NCBI RefSeq assembly: GCF_047250385.1
Contig: NZ_JBLBVM010000055.1
Span: 372,001 to 436,000 of the forward strand
Direction: 5' to 3'
DNA from: Glaciecola sp047250385
GTDB taxonomy: Bacteria; Pseudomonadota; Gammaproteobacteria; Enterobacterales; Alteromonadaceae
Length of the DNA: 64,000 bases
Below, piece after piece: positions 18,959-28,391 of this stretch; within the stretch, counting starts at the first letter, position 1, and each line of letters starts with the position of its first letter. The notes under the pieces are model-generated. The model made no database searches and was not told the origin of the DNA. It saw only the letters and a program-made list of their open reading frames with translations. A program made the translations under genes and the position numbers.

Positions 18959-20077
18959 TTAACGAGACATTAAACGTCGCTGCGTACTTATTGACATTAG
19001 GATACCAAAGCCTGCTAGCAAGGTCACCATCGATGTTCCACCGTAACTTACCAAAGGTAAAGGTACGCCAACAACCGGTAATAATCCGGATACCATACCC
19101 ATATTCACAAAAACATAAACGAAGAAGGTCAATGTGAGGCTACCCGCGAGTAACTTACTGAAAGCATCTTGGGCATGATTCGCTATCATTAAGCCACGAA
19201 TAATAATGCACATGTATATGAATAATAGTCCTATTACGCCAACCAGACCAAATTCTTCGCTAAACACTGCGAATATAAAATCAGTATGTCGTTCTGGCAA
19301 GAACTCTAGTTGTGATTGTGTCCCTTGCAACCAGCCTTTGCCACTCACTCCGCCTGAACCAATCGCAATTTTTGATTGAATAATATGGTATCCAGAGCCA
19401 AGGGGATCGCTTTCTGGGTTCAAAAATGTCAGGACGCGTTGCTTCTGATAGCCCTTCATTAAGAAGAACCACATGATTGGGGCAAATGCTCCAGCAAGTG
19501 TACTCACGATAATGATTAAACGCCATGTCATGCCAGACAAAAACAAGGCAAAAATACCAGAGCTAGCTACTAATAAACTGGTACCAAGGTCGGGTTGTTT
19601 GGCTATTAATATCGTTGGTATAAATGCGATAACAAAACCAATCGCGATATTTCGCGAGCGCGGAGGCAAGCTAAATTTACTGATATACCAAGCCACCATC
19701 AAGGGCACTGCGAGCTTCATAACTTCGGAAGGTTGGAAGCGGATCACGCCCAGATCCAACCAGCGTTGAGCGCCTTTTCCGACAACACCTATTAGTAATA
19801 CAAGCAGCAGCATTACCAAGCCAAAACTATAAAAGTAAACGGCAAGTCTACGATATGCCATCGGCGGTATTTGGGCTAAAACGAACATCACAATCAGCGC
19901 AATGCCTAATCGAGTCAGTTGTCGATTTACGAGTGCCCAATCTTGCCCACCGGAACTATAAATAGTCACTAGGCCAATACCCATCAAACAGAAAAGAGCA
20001 AACAACAAAAAGCCATCGATATGAAGTCGTTCTAACATTGTTGTTTTTACTGTTGAGAATTTTGCTTCAGCCACCAT
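18959..20077 (-). CDS. rodA: Rod-shape SEDS glycosyltransferase RodA
   Basis: A polytopic SEDS-family peptidoglycan polymerase of the elongasome. About ten hydrophobic helices are visible with the motifs GIGLVTIYSSGG, KGAQRWLDLGVIRFQPSEVMKLA, KQPDLGTSLL and FLPERHTDFIF, and the late GVPLPLVSYGGTSM. Its start overlaps the end of mrdA by 11 bp, typical of the mrdA-mrdB pair, so RodA and PBP2 are made as partners. Confidence 0.96.
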   Translation of the reverse strand: MVAEAKFSTVKTTMLERLHIDGFLLFALFCLMGIGLVTIYSSGGQDWALVNRQLTRLGIALIVMFVLAQIPPMAYRRLAVYFYSFGLVMLLLVLLIGVVGKGAQRWLDLGVIRFQPSEVMKLAVPLMVAWYISKFSLPPRSRNIAIGFVIAFIPTILIAKQPDLGTSLLVASSGIFALFLSGMTWRLIIIVSTLAGAFAPIMWFFLMKGYQKQRVLTFLNPESDPLGSGYHIIQSKIAIGSGGVSGKGWLQGTQSQLEFLPERHTDFIFAVFSEEFGLVGVIGLLFIYMCIIIRGLMIANHAQDAFSKLLAGSLTLTFFVYVFVNMGMVSGLLPVVGVPLPLVSYGGTSMVTLLAGFGILMSISTQRRLMSR

Positions 20078-22031
20078 TTGTCTCCGTGGTAATTGTTGCT
20101 ACAGCTTTAGATGGAATTTGGTCTTTTTCAGAAATCAGTATCGATTCGACGTTGCTGTCTAAAGCAATTCCTTTGGGTTTTATCTCGTTAAAATAATAAT
20201 CCATGATAATTCTGGCCGCTGGTGCAGCGTTGGAGCTACCACCACCCGCATTTTCTATTACAATCGACATGCTTATTTCTGGCGCTGTATAAGGTGCATA
20301 GCCAACATACATTGCATTGTCCTTTAGACGTGCTGAAACATTTTCCTCTTCGTACTCGGCATCTTGAGCGACAGAGAACAATTGAGCGGTTCCCGTTTTT
20401 CCAGCGGACTCATAGTCGGTGTTTTGAAAGGCGGTTCTTGCCGTTCCATGTTGACGATTAACTGTGCCATACAAAGAATCGAGTACGATATCCCAATTCT
20501 TTTCATCAACGATAGGAATAGGGGATTGAACTACCACGGGGATCTTGTCGACTCCTCCTTCTAGCATGAATCCTTTGATTATGCGCGGAGTGTGTCGTTG
20601 ACCTTTATTGATAAGGAAGTTTAAAGATTGTGCGAGTTGCAAAGGTGTGGCATTCCAGTAACTCTGGCCAATACCAACAGGGATGGTGTCGCCAATATAC
20701 CAAGGCTCATTGAAACGCGCTCTTTTCCATCCACGGCTCGGCATGTTTGCGCTGGACTCTTCCGCTAGGTCGATCCCCGTTCTGCGACCAAAGCCAAATT
20801 TTTCCATCGATTCGCTAATGCGGTCAATACCTAGTTTGTAGGCTAAGTCGTAAAAGAAAATATCACAGGATACTTCAATCGATTTGGTGACATTGACTTT
20901 GCCATGGCCGTATTTTTTCCAATCACGCCATACATGATCAACATTATTTAAGCGGTAAGTACCACGATCTTGTATTTCAGTGTCTTTATCTATGAGGCCT
21001 TCCTCTAAACCTAGCAAGGCAAGGTGAGGTTTTACAGTCGAGGCTGGAGGATAACGCCCTTGAGTCGCTCTATTTAACAAGGGACTATTCTTAGACGCTA
21101 ATAGTTTGTTGTACTCTGTTTGGCTGATGCCATGGACAAACAGGTTAGGGTCATAACTAGGCCCACTATACAAAGCTAAAATAGCACTGTCATTTGGATC
21201 TGTGACAACGACTGAACCTCGTCTGCCGGCTAGGACTTCTTGAGCTTTCTTTTGTAAGTTAATATCAATATTAAGCACTATATCTTTGCCCGGTATTGGC
21301 GGCTCAAAGCTCAATATTCTGATAATACGACCTTGATTGTTTACCTCAACTTGCTGATAACCAACTTCTCCATGCAAAATTCTCTCGTGGAACTTTTCAA
21401 CACCTTGCTTACCGATATCATGTGTAGCGGCATAGTTTGCAAGCTGTTCGTTTTCTTCAAGTTTTGCTAAATCTCTTTTATTAATCTTAGCTACGTATCC
21501 CAACATATGCGTGAGTGTATCTTTAAATGGGTAGAAACGAGATAATCTAGCCTCAATACTGACGCCTGGAAATTTATGTTGCTGCGCTGAAAATAGAGCA
21601 ACATCGTCGTGGGATAATTGTTCGCGTATGGAAAGGGGTTTAAAACGTCGCTGTCGTTTTAAACTATTGTTAAATTCATTAACTTCATTTTCGCTCAAAG
21701 ACATCAACTCGCTGAGCTGTTCAATTGTGGCATCCAAGTCATCGACGTCTTCAGGTGTTATTTCTAAACTGAATACGGGTTTGTTTTCGGCTAGTATGAC
21801 ACCATTGCGATCATAAATTAGGCCCCGATTCGGTGCAACTGGAAGCACCTTAATTCGATTTCCATTTGAGCGGGTTTGATAGTCTTCATATTGACGTACC
21901 TGCAATTGATAAAGGTTCGCAATGATGACGAGCATGAGAAAGCTAACAAATATAAAAGAAACAACAGTGCGTCTGGCAACCAGATTCGCTTCTGCTGTGT
22001 GATCTCTTATCGTTTGACGCTTTGGTGGCAT
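20067..22031 (-). CDS. mrdA: Penicillin-binding protein 2 (elongasome transpeptidase)
   Basis: Cross-links peptidoglycan during cell elongation together with RodA. One N-terminal membrane anchor (about residues 25-46) is followed by the PBP dimerisation domain (APNRGLIYDRNGVILAEN) and a transpeptidase domain with PASTVKPH (SxxK), VSCDIFFYD (SxD-type) and AGKTGTAQLF (KTG). The 654-aa length is normal. Upstream on the same strand lies rlmH (28-bp gap), and the whole block back to leuS is probably one long operon. Confidence 0.96.
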   Translation of the reverse strand: MPPKRQTIRDHTAEANLVARRTVVSFIFVSFLMLVIIANLYQLQVRQYEDYQTRSNGNRIKVLPVAPNRGLIYDRNGVILAENKPVFSLEITPEDVDDLDATIEQLSELMSLSENEVNEFNNSLKRQRRFKPLSIREQLSHDDVALFSAQQHKFPGVSIEARLSRFYPFKDTLTHMLGYVAKINKRDLAKLEENEQLANYAATHDIGKQGVEKFHERILHGEVGYQQVEVNNQGRIIRILSFEPPIPGKDIVLNIDINLQKKAQEVLAGRRGSVVVTDPNDSAILALYSGPSYDPNLFVHGISQTEYNKLLASKNSPLLNRATQGRYPPASTVKPHLALLGLEEGLIDKDTEIQDRGTYRLNNVDHVWRDWKKYGHGKVNVTKSIEVSCDIFFYDLAYKLGIDRISESMEKFGFGRRTGIDLAEESSANMPSRGWKRARFNEPWYIGDTIPVGIGQSYWNATPLQLAQSLNFLINKGQRHTPRIIKGFMLEGGVDKIPVVVQSPIPIVDEKNWDIVLDSLYGTVNRQHGTARTAFQNTDYESAGKTGTAQLFSVAQDAEYEEENVSARLKDNAMYVGYAPYTAPEISMSIVIENAGGGSSNAAPAARIIMDYYFNEIKPKGIALDSNVESILISEKDQIPSKAVATITTETNGG

Positions 22032-22059
22032 ATACTACTCTTGGCTTTACGAGCTTGGT

Positions 22060-22530
22060 TTATTCTCGATGGTAAGGATGATTCTGTGTCACAGACCAAG
22101 CGCGATAGATACTTTCAGCAACAATAACTCTCACCATAGGGTGCGGCAAGGTTAGTTTGGACAACGACCATTTCTGCTCAGAGGCCATTTGACACTCTTC
22201 CGATAAGCCCTCGGGCCCACCGATAAGCAGGCTAACGTCACGGCCATCCATCTTCCACTTCTCTAATTGCTCCGCTAATTTTGGCGTGCTCCAACTTTGG
22301 CCGAGCACTTCTAAGGTCACAACTTTGTTTCCTTTAGGGACTTGTTGTAAACAGCGTTGCCCCTCTTCGTAAAGAATACGTTTTACATCAGCATTTTTAC
22401 CCCGTTTACCCGGAGCAACTTCAGTAAAGTACAATTGGCAGTCGGCAGGAAACCTGCGCACATATTCTTGTGTGCCTTCGACAACCCATTTGGGCATTTT
22501 GTTCCCTACCGCGATAACTTGAATGCGCAT
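22060..22530 (-). CDS. rlmH: 23S rRNA pseudouridine(1915) N3-methyltransferase
   Basis: A SPOUT-fold methyltransferase that methylates pseudouridine 1915 in helix 69 of the 70S ribosome. The knot motif LLIGGPEGLSEEC, the LSLSxLTLPHPMVRVIVAE-type segment and the C-terminal YRAWSVTQNHPYHRE are diagnostic. Length 156 aa is exact for RlmH. It lies between rsfS and mrdA as in E. coli relatives. Confidence 0.96.
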   Translation of the reverse strand: MRIQVIAVGNKMPKWVVEGTQEYVRRFPADCQLYFTEVAPGKRGKNADVKRILYEEGQRCLQQVPKGNKVVTLEVLGQSWSTPKLAEQLEKWKMDGRDVSLLIGGPEGLSEECQMASEQKWSLSKLTLPHPMVRVIVAESIYRAWSVTQNHPYHRE

Positions 22531-22566
22531 TTTGCAGATAACGACCTTGTTTAGCAGCTTATAATG

Positions 22567-22884
22567 CTATTGCCAAAGCTTCTCAAGTTGATAGAAGTCA
22601 CGTGTCGCGTCCTGCATTACGTGCACAACAACATTACCTAAATCGACTAATACCCACTCTCCGGTGTCTTTACCTTCAACGCTTAGTGGCGGCGTGTTGG
22701 CAGCTTTCATTTCAACAACAAGATTCTCAGCAATTGATGAGACATGTTTTTTTGAGTTTCCTGAACACACTATAAGGGTATCAGTTATCGTAGATTTACC
22801 ATCGACATCTATTGTTACGATGTCTCTTGCTTTCATGTCTTCAAGTTTGTCGATGACAGATTGAATGAATTCACTTTGCTTCAA
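22567..22884 (-). CDS. rsfS: Ribosomal silencing factor RsfS
   Basis: Binds ribosomal protein L14 and blocks subunit joining in stationary phase or starvation. The 105-aa protein shows the DUF143 pattern: VIDKLEDMKARDIVTIDV, TLIVCSGNSKKHVSSIAENL and EWVLVDLGNVVVHVM. It is next to nadD (9 bp) and rlmH, the standard cluster. Confidence 0.95.
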   Translation of the reverse strand: MKQSEFIQSVIDKLEDMKARDIVTIDVDGKSTITDTLIVCSGNSKKHVSSIAENLVVEMKAANTPPLSVEGKDTGEWVLVDLGNVVVHVMQDATRDFYQLEKLWQ

Positions 22885-22892
22885 TGTGATTC

Positions 22893-23567
22893 CTAGGGTT
22901 TAATTCGTTCATATAATTGGTGTTGTTTTATATATTCCAACACCTCTAAGGGTAACAATTCGCCAGTTTCTAAGTATTGGTAATCTCCTTGTTCGAGTTT
23001 CTCACGAATCAAGGTTGATGAAACCGCTACGGTAGGAAAATGACAAGACACCACAATACCGTTATTTATTGATAATGCCTCTTTGTCTGCTAAGGATACA
23101 GCATCATTAGGCCCACATGAAATATATTGCGTCACTTCTTGCAATTTATTTAAAGGTCGGTTGTTTCTATTTAGCACAATAATGTTACAAAGCTTCAGAA
23201 TTTCTTGCCATTGATACCAGCTTTTGAATGATTGAAAGGAGTCGGTTCCCATCACAAAATTGAGAGTGCACTGGTGAATTTCTTTCAGTTTCTTCAAAGT
23301 GTTGCAGGTATAGCTCACATCATTGCAAGTCAATTCAATATTTTCAATATATAAAGACGGCTCCGATTTACAGAGAATATCCAACATGGCTAAACGATGC
23401 TGAGCGCTTACATTGATTAACTTTTTATGGGGTGGAATATGACACGGCATCAAGCCAACTCTGCTAATGTCGAGCGCAGTCATTGCTTGTTTTAAGGGCT
23501 TTAAATGGCCCCAGTGAGGAGGATTAAAAGTGCCACCAAATAATGTGATCGCTGGTGTTGAATTCAT
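22893..23567 (-). CDS. nadD: Nicotinate-nucleotide adenylyltransferase
   Basis: Makes deamido-NAD from nicotinate mononucleotide and ATP. The nucleotidyltransferase motif FGGTFNPPHWGHL (GxFxPxHxGH) is at the N-terminus and the C-terminal VSSTLIREKL corresponds to the ISSTxIR motif. A 224-aa length is typical. It begins 3 bp after the holA stop, so the genes are tightly linked. Confidence 0.95.
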   Translation of the reverse strand: MNSTPAITLFGGTFNPPHWGHLKPLKQAMTALDISRVGLMPCHIPPHKKLINVSAQHRLAMLDILCKSEPSLYIENIELTCNDVSYTCNTLKKLKEIHQCTLNFVMGTDSFQSFKSWYQWQEILKLCNIIVLNRNNRPLNKLQEVTQYISCGPNDAVSLADKEALSINNGIVVSCHFPTVAVSSTLIREKLEQGDYQYLETGELLPLEVLEYIKQHQLYERIKP

Positions 23568-23570
23568 GGT

Positions 23571-24602
23571 TTAATTTAACGGCATGTTTTCAAGTGGAGC
23601 TGGCAAAAACAACAAAGCTAAATGACTCAACAATATATATGGCCGGGCAGTTGTCTCACTTTTCAAAATTAAGTCAGCTTGTTGCAGATGTTGGTTGAGT
23701 ATGTTGACATGTTTTGGACTGAGTCGTCTCAATGTGTTTTTATAAAGAACCTGCTTGTTCTGCCAAATACGCAATTTATTGAAGTTAATATTGCCTTCTA
23801 AGCTCTGCATTGCTTGGCACTCTGCTAAGGTCTGCGCTTCTTTTATTAGATTCCAAAGCACAATATTGGGTTCAACGCCTTCACTTTCTAAGCGATACAA
23901 AATTTTAATTGCTTTTTGAATATCACCCGCTAGCAAGTCGTCGACAAATTGGAATACAGTGAATCTAGACTGATCGACCGTTCCCGCTGCGAGGGTCTTT
24001 TCGTCAACTTGTTGGCCATTGTCAGCATACATTAATGCTAATTTTTCGATCTCTTGTTTTGCAGCAAGCAGATTGCCTTCGCTGAAATCAGCTAATAGAT
24101 TTACACCCGCTGGGTTAATATTGACATCTAGTGCACGGCACCTTTGTTCTATCCATTGGACTAAGGGTCGGCCTTCCAGAGGGTAGCAAATAGAGAATAG
24201 CCCCTCTTTATCAAGCGCTTTAAACCATTTTGCCTTTTGAACATCCTTCCCAATCTTGGGGCCTTGAATGACAATTAAGGTATCAGGAGACGGGTTTTCA
24301 GCAATTGCGCTCAATACCTTGCTACCTTCAGCGCCTGGTTTGCCTGTTGGAAGTGTCAGTTCAATGTACTGTTTGTCTGAAAACAGGGACATGGATTGTG
24401 TTGCATCGATGAGTTGAGACCACGAAAAGTCGCTATCAGCAACCAATGTTTGGCGCTCATCGAAGCCTTGAGATTTCGCTAGGGAGCGAATCGAATCTAT
24501 CATGTCCAACTTTTGTTGAGGCTCATCACCAAAGATCAACATAAAGGGGGCTAAGCCCTGTTGTTTTATGTGTTGATCAAATCGATTCGGATAAACCTGC
24601 AT
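23571..24602 (-). CDS. holA: DNA polymerase III delta subunit
   Basis: The clamp-loader wrench that opens the beta clamp. The N-terminus FMLIFGDEPQQKLDMIDSIR and the mid-region segments SMSLFSDKQYIELTLP and NLLAAKQEIEKLALMY match HolA; the C-terminal helical domain is present. Length 343 aa is normal. Its first base shares the last base of the lptE gene, so translation is coupled; it continues to nadD after 3 bp. Confidence 0.94.
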   Translation of the reverse strand: MQVYPNRFDQHIKQQGLAPFMLIFGDEPQQKLDMIDSIRSLAKSQGFDERQTLVADSDFSWSQLIDATQSMSLFSDKQYIELTLPTGKPGAEGSKVLSAIAENPSPDTLIVIQGPKIGKDVQKAKWFKALDKEGLFSICYPLEGRPLVQWIEQRCRALDVNINPAGVNLLADFSEGNLLAAKQEIEKLALMYADNGQQVDEKTLAAGTVDQSRFTVFQFVDDLLAGDIQKAIKILYRLESEGVEPNIVLWNLIKEAQTLAECQAMQSLEGNINFNKLRIWQNKQVLYKNTLRRLSPKHVNILNQHLQQADLILKSETTARPYILLSHLALLFLPAPLENMPLN

Positions 24603-25249
24603 TAGCCTTTTTTCTCTTTCAATTTGGCTGCGGCTCGTGCTTTTCTTTCTTCAATTGACACGAGTGCCTGCGAATATTGGCTAGAGAGTAAACGAATGAT
24701 GCGATCTGCTGACTCCGCTCGCATCTCATCAAGTACGAGTTCTAGTTCTCTGGACTTAGCAAGTACTTGGTCAGGGTCATCCTGATATTCTCTTGCCACA
24801 GTCATGGAAGCATTAATTGGCTCAGCAAAAGGAAAAACAACTTCATAATCAACCGAATAAACAAGCTCATACTCAGCAACTTGTCCACTTGAAAATACAG
24901 ATAGTAATCGGCGTTCAAGTTCTTCTGGCTGTAATTTTATCAATACGACAGTTGTTGGTTCGATGCCAGCAGGAATCGTTTTCTCGCCGACAATACTGTT
25001 AAGTTGATATACTGGAAGGCGATCATCTAGCGCTCTTGATAGTGGTAAATAATCAAATTGAGAGAGAATAACAACATTACTCAAAAAGCTAGGAAGTGCC
25101 TGAGAGCCTCTTAATTTAAAGCCGCAACTAGACATGAGACTAGCCACTACCGCGACGACAAAAATCACTCTCAGCTTTCTAAGTGCCATGCAAATAAACG
25201 AGCCACTATTCATAGGCCGCTTATTTGTGCTGTTTAATCTATTAATCAA
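24602..25249 (-). CDS. lptE: LPS-assembly lipoprotein LptE
   Basis: Partner and plug of LptD in the outer membrane for LPS insertion. The lipobox is SLMSSC followed by the family hallmark GFKLRG. Start choice is open: TTG at 25249 follows a good GGAG site 12 bp after leuS, but gives a signal peptide with a long polar head; the in-frame ATG at 25189 (MALRKLRVIF) gives a normal lipoprotein signal without a clear ribosome site. The C-terminus is an unusually charged helix (EERKARAAAKLKEKKG). Confidence 0.92.
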   Translation of the reverse strand: MINRLNSTNKRPMNSGSFICMALRKLRVIFVVAVVASLMSSCGFKLRGSQALPSFLSNVVILSQFDYLPLSRALDDRLPVYQLNSIVGEKTIPAGIEPTTVVLIKLQPEELERRLLSVFSSGQVAEYELVYSVDYEVVFPFAEPINASMTVAREYQDDPDQVLAKSRELELVLDEMRAESADRIIRLLSSQYSQALVSIEERKARAAAKLKEKKG

Positions 25250-25261
25250 TTTGCTACTCCG

Positions 25262-27886
25262 TTAATTTGCCACAATGTTGACAAGTTTTCCGGCAATATA
25301 AATCACTTTTCTAAGCGTTTTACCTTCGATGAATGGTTGCACATTTTCTTGGGCTAGGGCTTCTTTTTGCGCATCTTCACTACTAATATCAGCAGGTACC
25401 GTCATTTTTGCACGAACTTTACCATTGACTTGCACGACAATTAGTTTTTCATCTTCAACCAATGCTGAACTATCCACCTGAGGCCAAGCTGAAGTTTGAA
25501 GTTCACCTTCGCCGCCTAACAAGTTCCAAAGCTCTTCACAGATATGCGGTGTGATTGGATTTAGGAGCTGAATCATTGCCATTAAGCCTTCACGCTGCAG
25601 GGCAATATCTTGATCGTCATTCATTTCTGCTTTTTGCAGGCTATTCAATAACTCCATTACCTTCGCGACAGCAGTGTTGAAAGTTTGTCTGCGACCTAGG
25701 TCATCGGTCACTTTTTCGATAGTTTGATGAATTTCTCTGCGTAAGGCTTTTTGTTGCTTAGTGAAAGCAGCTAAATCCAAGGTCGGTATTTTACCCTTAC
25801 TTTCGCAAAGTTCATTGTGTTCATTCGCTAAACGCCAGAAACGTCTTAAGAAACGGTTTGAACCCTCAACACCTGAGTCAATCCATTCCAATGTTTGTTC
25901 TGGTGGCGCTGCAAACATTGTGAACAATCTAACCGTATCTGCGCCGTAAACATCAATTACTGCTTGAGGGTCGATACCGTTGTTCTTCGATTTGCCCATT
26001 TTAATCATGCCAGCATGTTCAACTTCGGTGCCATCGGCCAGGGTTGCTTTGCAAATGCGCCCTTTATCATCTTTCTCAACGGTAACGTCGCTAGGCGCGT
26101 GCCAAATTTCCTTACCTTTTTCATCTTTCGTGAAGAAGGCATCGGCTAATACCATGCCTTGACATAGTAGTTTCTTAAACGGTTCATCACTGGTCACTAA
26201 ATCTTCATCACGTAAAAGTTTGTGGAAGAAACGTGCATAGAGTAAATGTAGAATAGCGTGTTCAATACCACCTATGTATTGATCAACAGGCAACCAATAA
26301 TTAGCTTCTTTAGGATCAAGCATCGCATCCGAAGGCGCTGAAGCATATCTCGCGTAATACCAAGAGGATTCCATAAAGGTATCAAATGTATCTGTTTCGC
26401 GGGTTACCGCTTGGCCGTTATGTGTTGCTTTCGCCCATTCTGGATCGGCTTTAATAGGGGATGTAACACCGTCCATAACGACATCTTCTGGCAAAACAAC
26501 TGGCAGATCTTCTGCGTTTACTGCGAAGGATTCGCCTGCATCATTAGTGACAACAGGAATTGGTGCTCCCCAATATCGTTGACGTGAAACGCCCCAATCG
26601 CGAAGTCGATAATTGATTGATTTCTTGCCTTTGCCCAAAGTAGCAAGTTTATCAGCGATTGCGTCAAAACCATCTTGGAAAGACAAACCACTGTATTCAC
26701 CTGAATTGATTAATGTATTTTTTTCAGTATATGCCGATACAGAAATATCTGCATTTTCGGCATCTTCTGCTTTGAATTCGACGACTTGCAAAATGGGGAG
26801 CTTGTATTTCGAAGCGAATTCCCAATCTCGTTGATCATGAGCAGGTACAGACATAACTGCCCCAGAGCCGTAACCCATTAGAACGAAGTTCGCTATCCAG
26901 ATAGGCATGCTTTCGCCAGTTAAGGGGTGAGTGGCGGTTAAGCCCGTATCCATACCTTTCTTTTCCATTGTCGCCATATCGGCTTCAGTGGTCTTAGTAT
27001 TTTTGCACTCTTCAATAAACGCCGTGATTTCTGGATTTGACTGAGCTACTTCCAGAGCCAACGGATGTTGGGCTGCAATTGCCAAATAGGATGCACCGTA
27101 AAGCGTATCAGGGCGAGTCGTGTAAACTTCAATTTGACTGATGCCAGCGGTTTCTGCTGTTAAATCGAAAGTAACATCGACACCTTCTGAACGGCCAATC
27201 CAATTGCGTTGCGCTGTGACAACTTGCTGTGGCCAATCTGTAAGTTTGTCTAAATCAGATAAAAGTTGCTCTGCGTAATCCGTAATTTTAATAAACCATT
27301 GCGGGATTTCTTTCTGTTCGACTAGAGCACCAGAGCGCCAGCCGCGACCATCAATTACCTGTTCGTTTGCCAATACCGTTTGATCAATTGGATCCCAGTT
27401 TACTGTCGCGTTTTTCTTATAAACTAAGCCTTTATCAAAAAGGCGAGTAAAAAACCACTGCTCCCAACGATAATAATCTTGTTTGCAGGTTGCTAATTCG
27501 CGGTTCCAATCATAGCCAAAACCTAATAGGTTTAACTGATTCTTCATATAATCAATATTTTGATAAGTCCATTTTGCCGGTGCTGACTTGTTATTAATTG
27601 CAGCATTTTCAGCCGGTAAACCAAATGCATCCCAGCCCATCGGCTGCAAGACGTTCTTACCTTGCATGCGATGAAAACGACTGACAACATCACCAATTGT
27701 ATAGTTACGAACATGCCCCATGTGGAGGCGACCACTAGGGTAAGGAAACATTGATAAACAATAGAATTTTTCTCTTGTATCATCTTGTTTTGCAGCAAAA
27801 ATCTGGATTTTATCCCAGTGTGCTTGCGCTGCTTGTTCCACGGCTTTCGGGTTGTATTGGTTTTCGTTCTGGTCTGAATTGGCCAT
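25262..27886 (-). CDS. leuS: Leucyl-tRNA synthetase
   Basis: Class I synthetase charging tRNA-Leu. The HIGH-type motif appears as PYPSGRLHMGHVRN near residue 50, then the CP1 editing domain (TTRPDTLYGASYLAIAAQHP), and the KMSKS loop, which here reads KMGKSKNNGIDPQ, a Ser-to-Gly change at the third position. Length 874 aa is standard. This is the first gene of the long minus-strand block; a 500-bp gap separates it from the divergent protease gene. Confidence 0.95.
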   Translation of the reverse strand: MANSDQNENQYNPKAVEQAAQAHWDKIQIFAAKQDDTREKFYCLSMFPYPSGRLHMGHVRNYTIGDVVSRFHRMQGKNVLQPMGWDAFGLPAENAAINNKSAPAKWTYQNIDYMKNQLNLLGFGYDWNRELATCKQDYYRWEQWFFTRLFDKGLVYKKNATVNWDPIDQTVLANEQVIDGRGWRSGALVEQKEIPQWFIKITDYAEQLLSDLDKLTDWPQQVVTAQRNWIGRSEGVDVTFDLTAETAGISQIEVYTTRPDTLYGASYLAIAAQHPLALEVAQSNPEITAFIEECKNTKTTEADMATMEKKGMDTGLTATHPLTGESMPIWIANFVLMGYGSGAVMSVPAHDQRDWEFASKYKLPILQVVEFKAEDAENADISVSAYTEKNTLINSGEYSGLSFQDGFDAIADKLATLGKGKKSINYRLRDWGVSRQRYWGAPIPVVTNDAGESFAVNAEDLPVVLPEDVVMDGVTSPIKADPEWAKATHNGQAVTRETDTFDTFMESSWYYARYASAPSDAMLDPKEANYWLPVDQYIGGIEHAILHLLYARFFHKLLRDEDLVTSDEPFKKLLCQGMVLADAFFTKDEKGKEIWHAPSDVTVEKDDKGRICKATLADGTEVEHAGMIKMGKSKNNGIDPQAVIDVYGADTVRLFTMFAAPPEQTLEWIDSGVEGSNRFLRRFWRLANEHNELCESKGKIPTLDLAAFTKQQKALRREIHQTIEKVTDDLGRRQTFNTAVAKVMELLNSLQKAEMNDDQDIALQREGLMAMIQLLNPITPHICEELWNLLGGEGELQTSAWPQVDSSALVEDEKLIVVQVNGKVRAKMTVPADISSEDAQKEALAQENVQPFIEGKTLRKVIYIAGKLVNIVAN

Positions 27887-28391
27887 TTATCTCTGAATCT
27901 CTAGGCATATTGTTATTTTATTGCCTATAGAATACCTTGTCGGAGGGGCATGGGACAATAGACGAAATGGATAAAGCGACCCAAGTTGATACATTTTTTA
28001 TATTTTATTTAGAAACAAGCACCTAAATCGGGAATTCAGTGGTGATAAAGTAGGCAAAACTCAAAAGAGAATTAAGATATTCGAAGTCAAGTCATTGCAC
28101 TGTAAAACACACTCAAAATAACTAACTTGAATGAATGTAAATAAAAGAATTCGAGCACAAAACTCAATCTCAAGAATTTAAACACAGCTACTAAAACAAA
28201 ACTGATTAAACAAGCTACTGAAACAAAGCTACTGAAACAAATCCACTCACGCAACAAAAGGTTTTCAATTAAATTGACACAAAATTACAGCATTCTTGTA
28301 GCACATCAATTAACATGCATTGGTAGAAAGCATATCTTGCATTCGTGTGCTCAGAAAATATAAAAATAAAAGAAAGAAGAAAATACTATTT
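27887..28391 (+). promoter_or_regulatory. Divergent intergenic region between leuS and the LonB-like protease
   Basis: About 500 bp, AT-rich, no gene seen. It contains a perfect -35 box TTGACA at 28274-28279 with only a weak -10 (around 28297), possibly driving the protease gene. Near 28183-28245 there are imperfect repeats of GCTACTGAAACAAA (three related copies). The leuS promoter on the minus strand could not be pinpointed. Confidence 0.35.
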
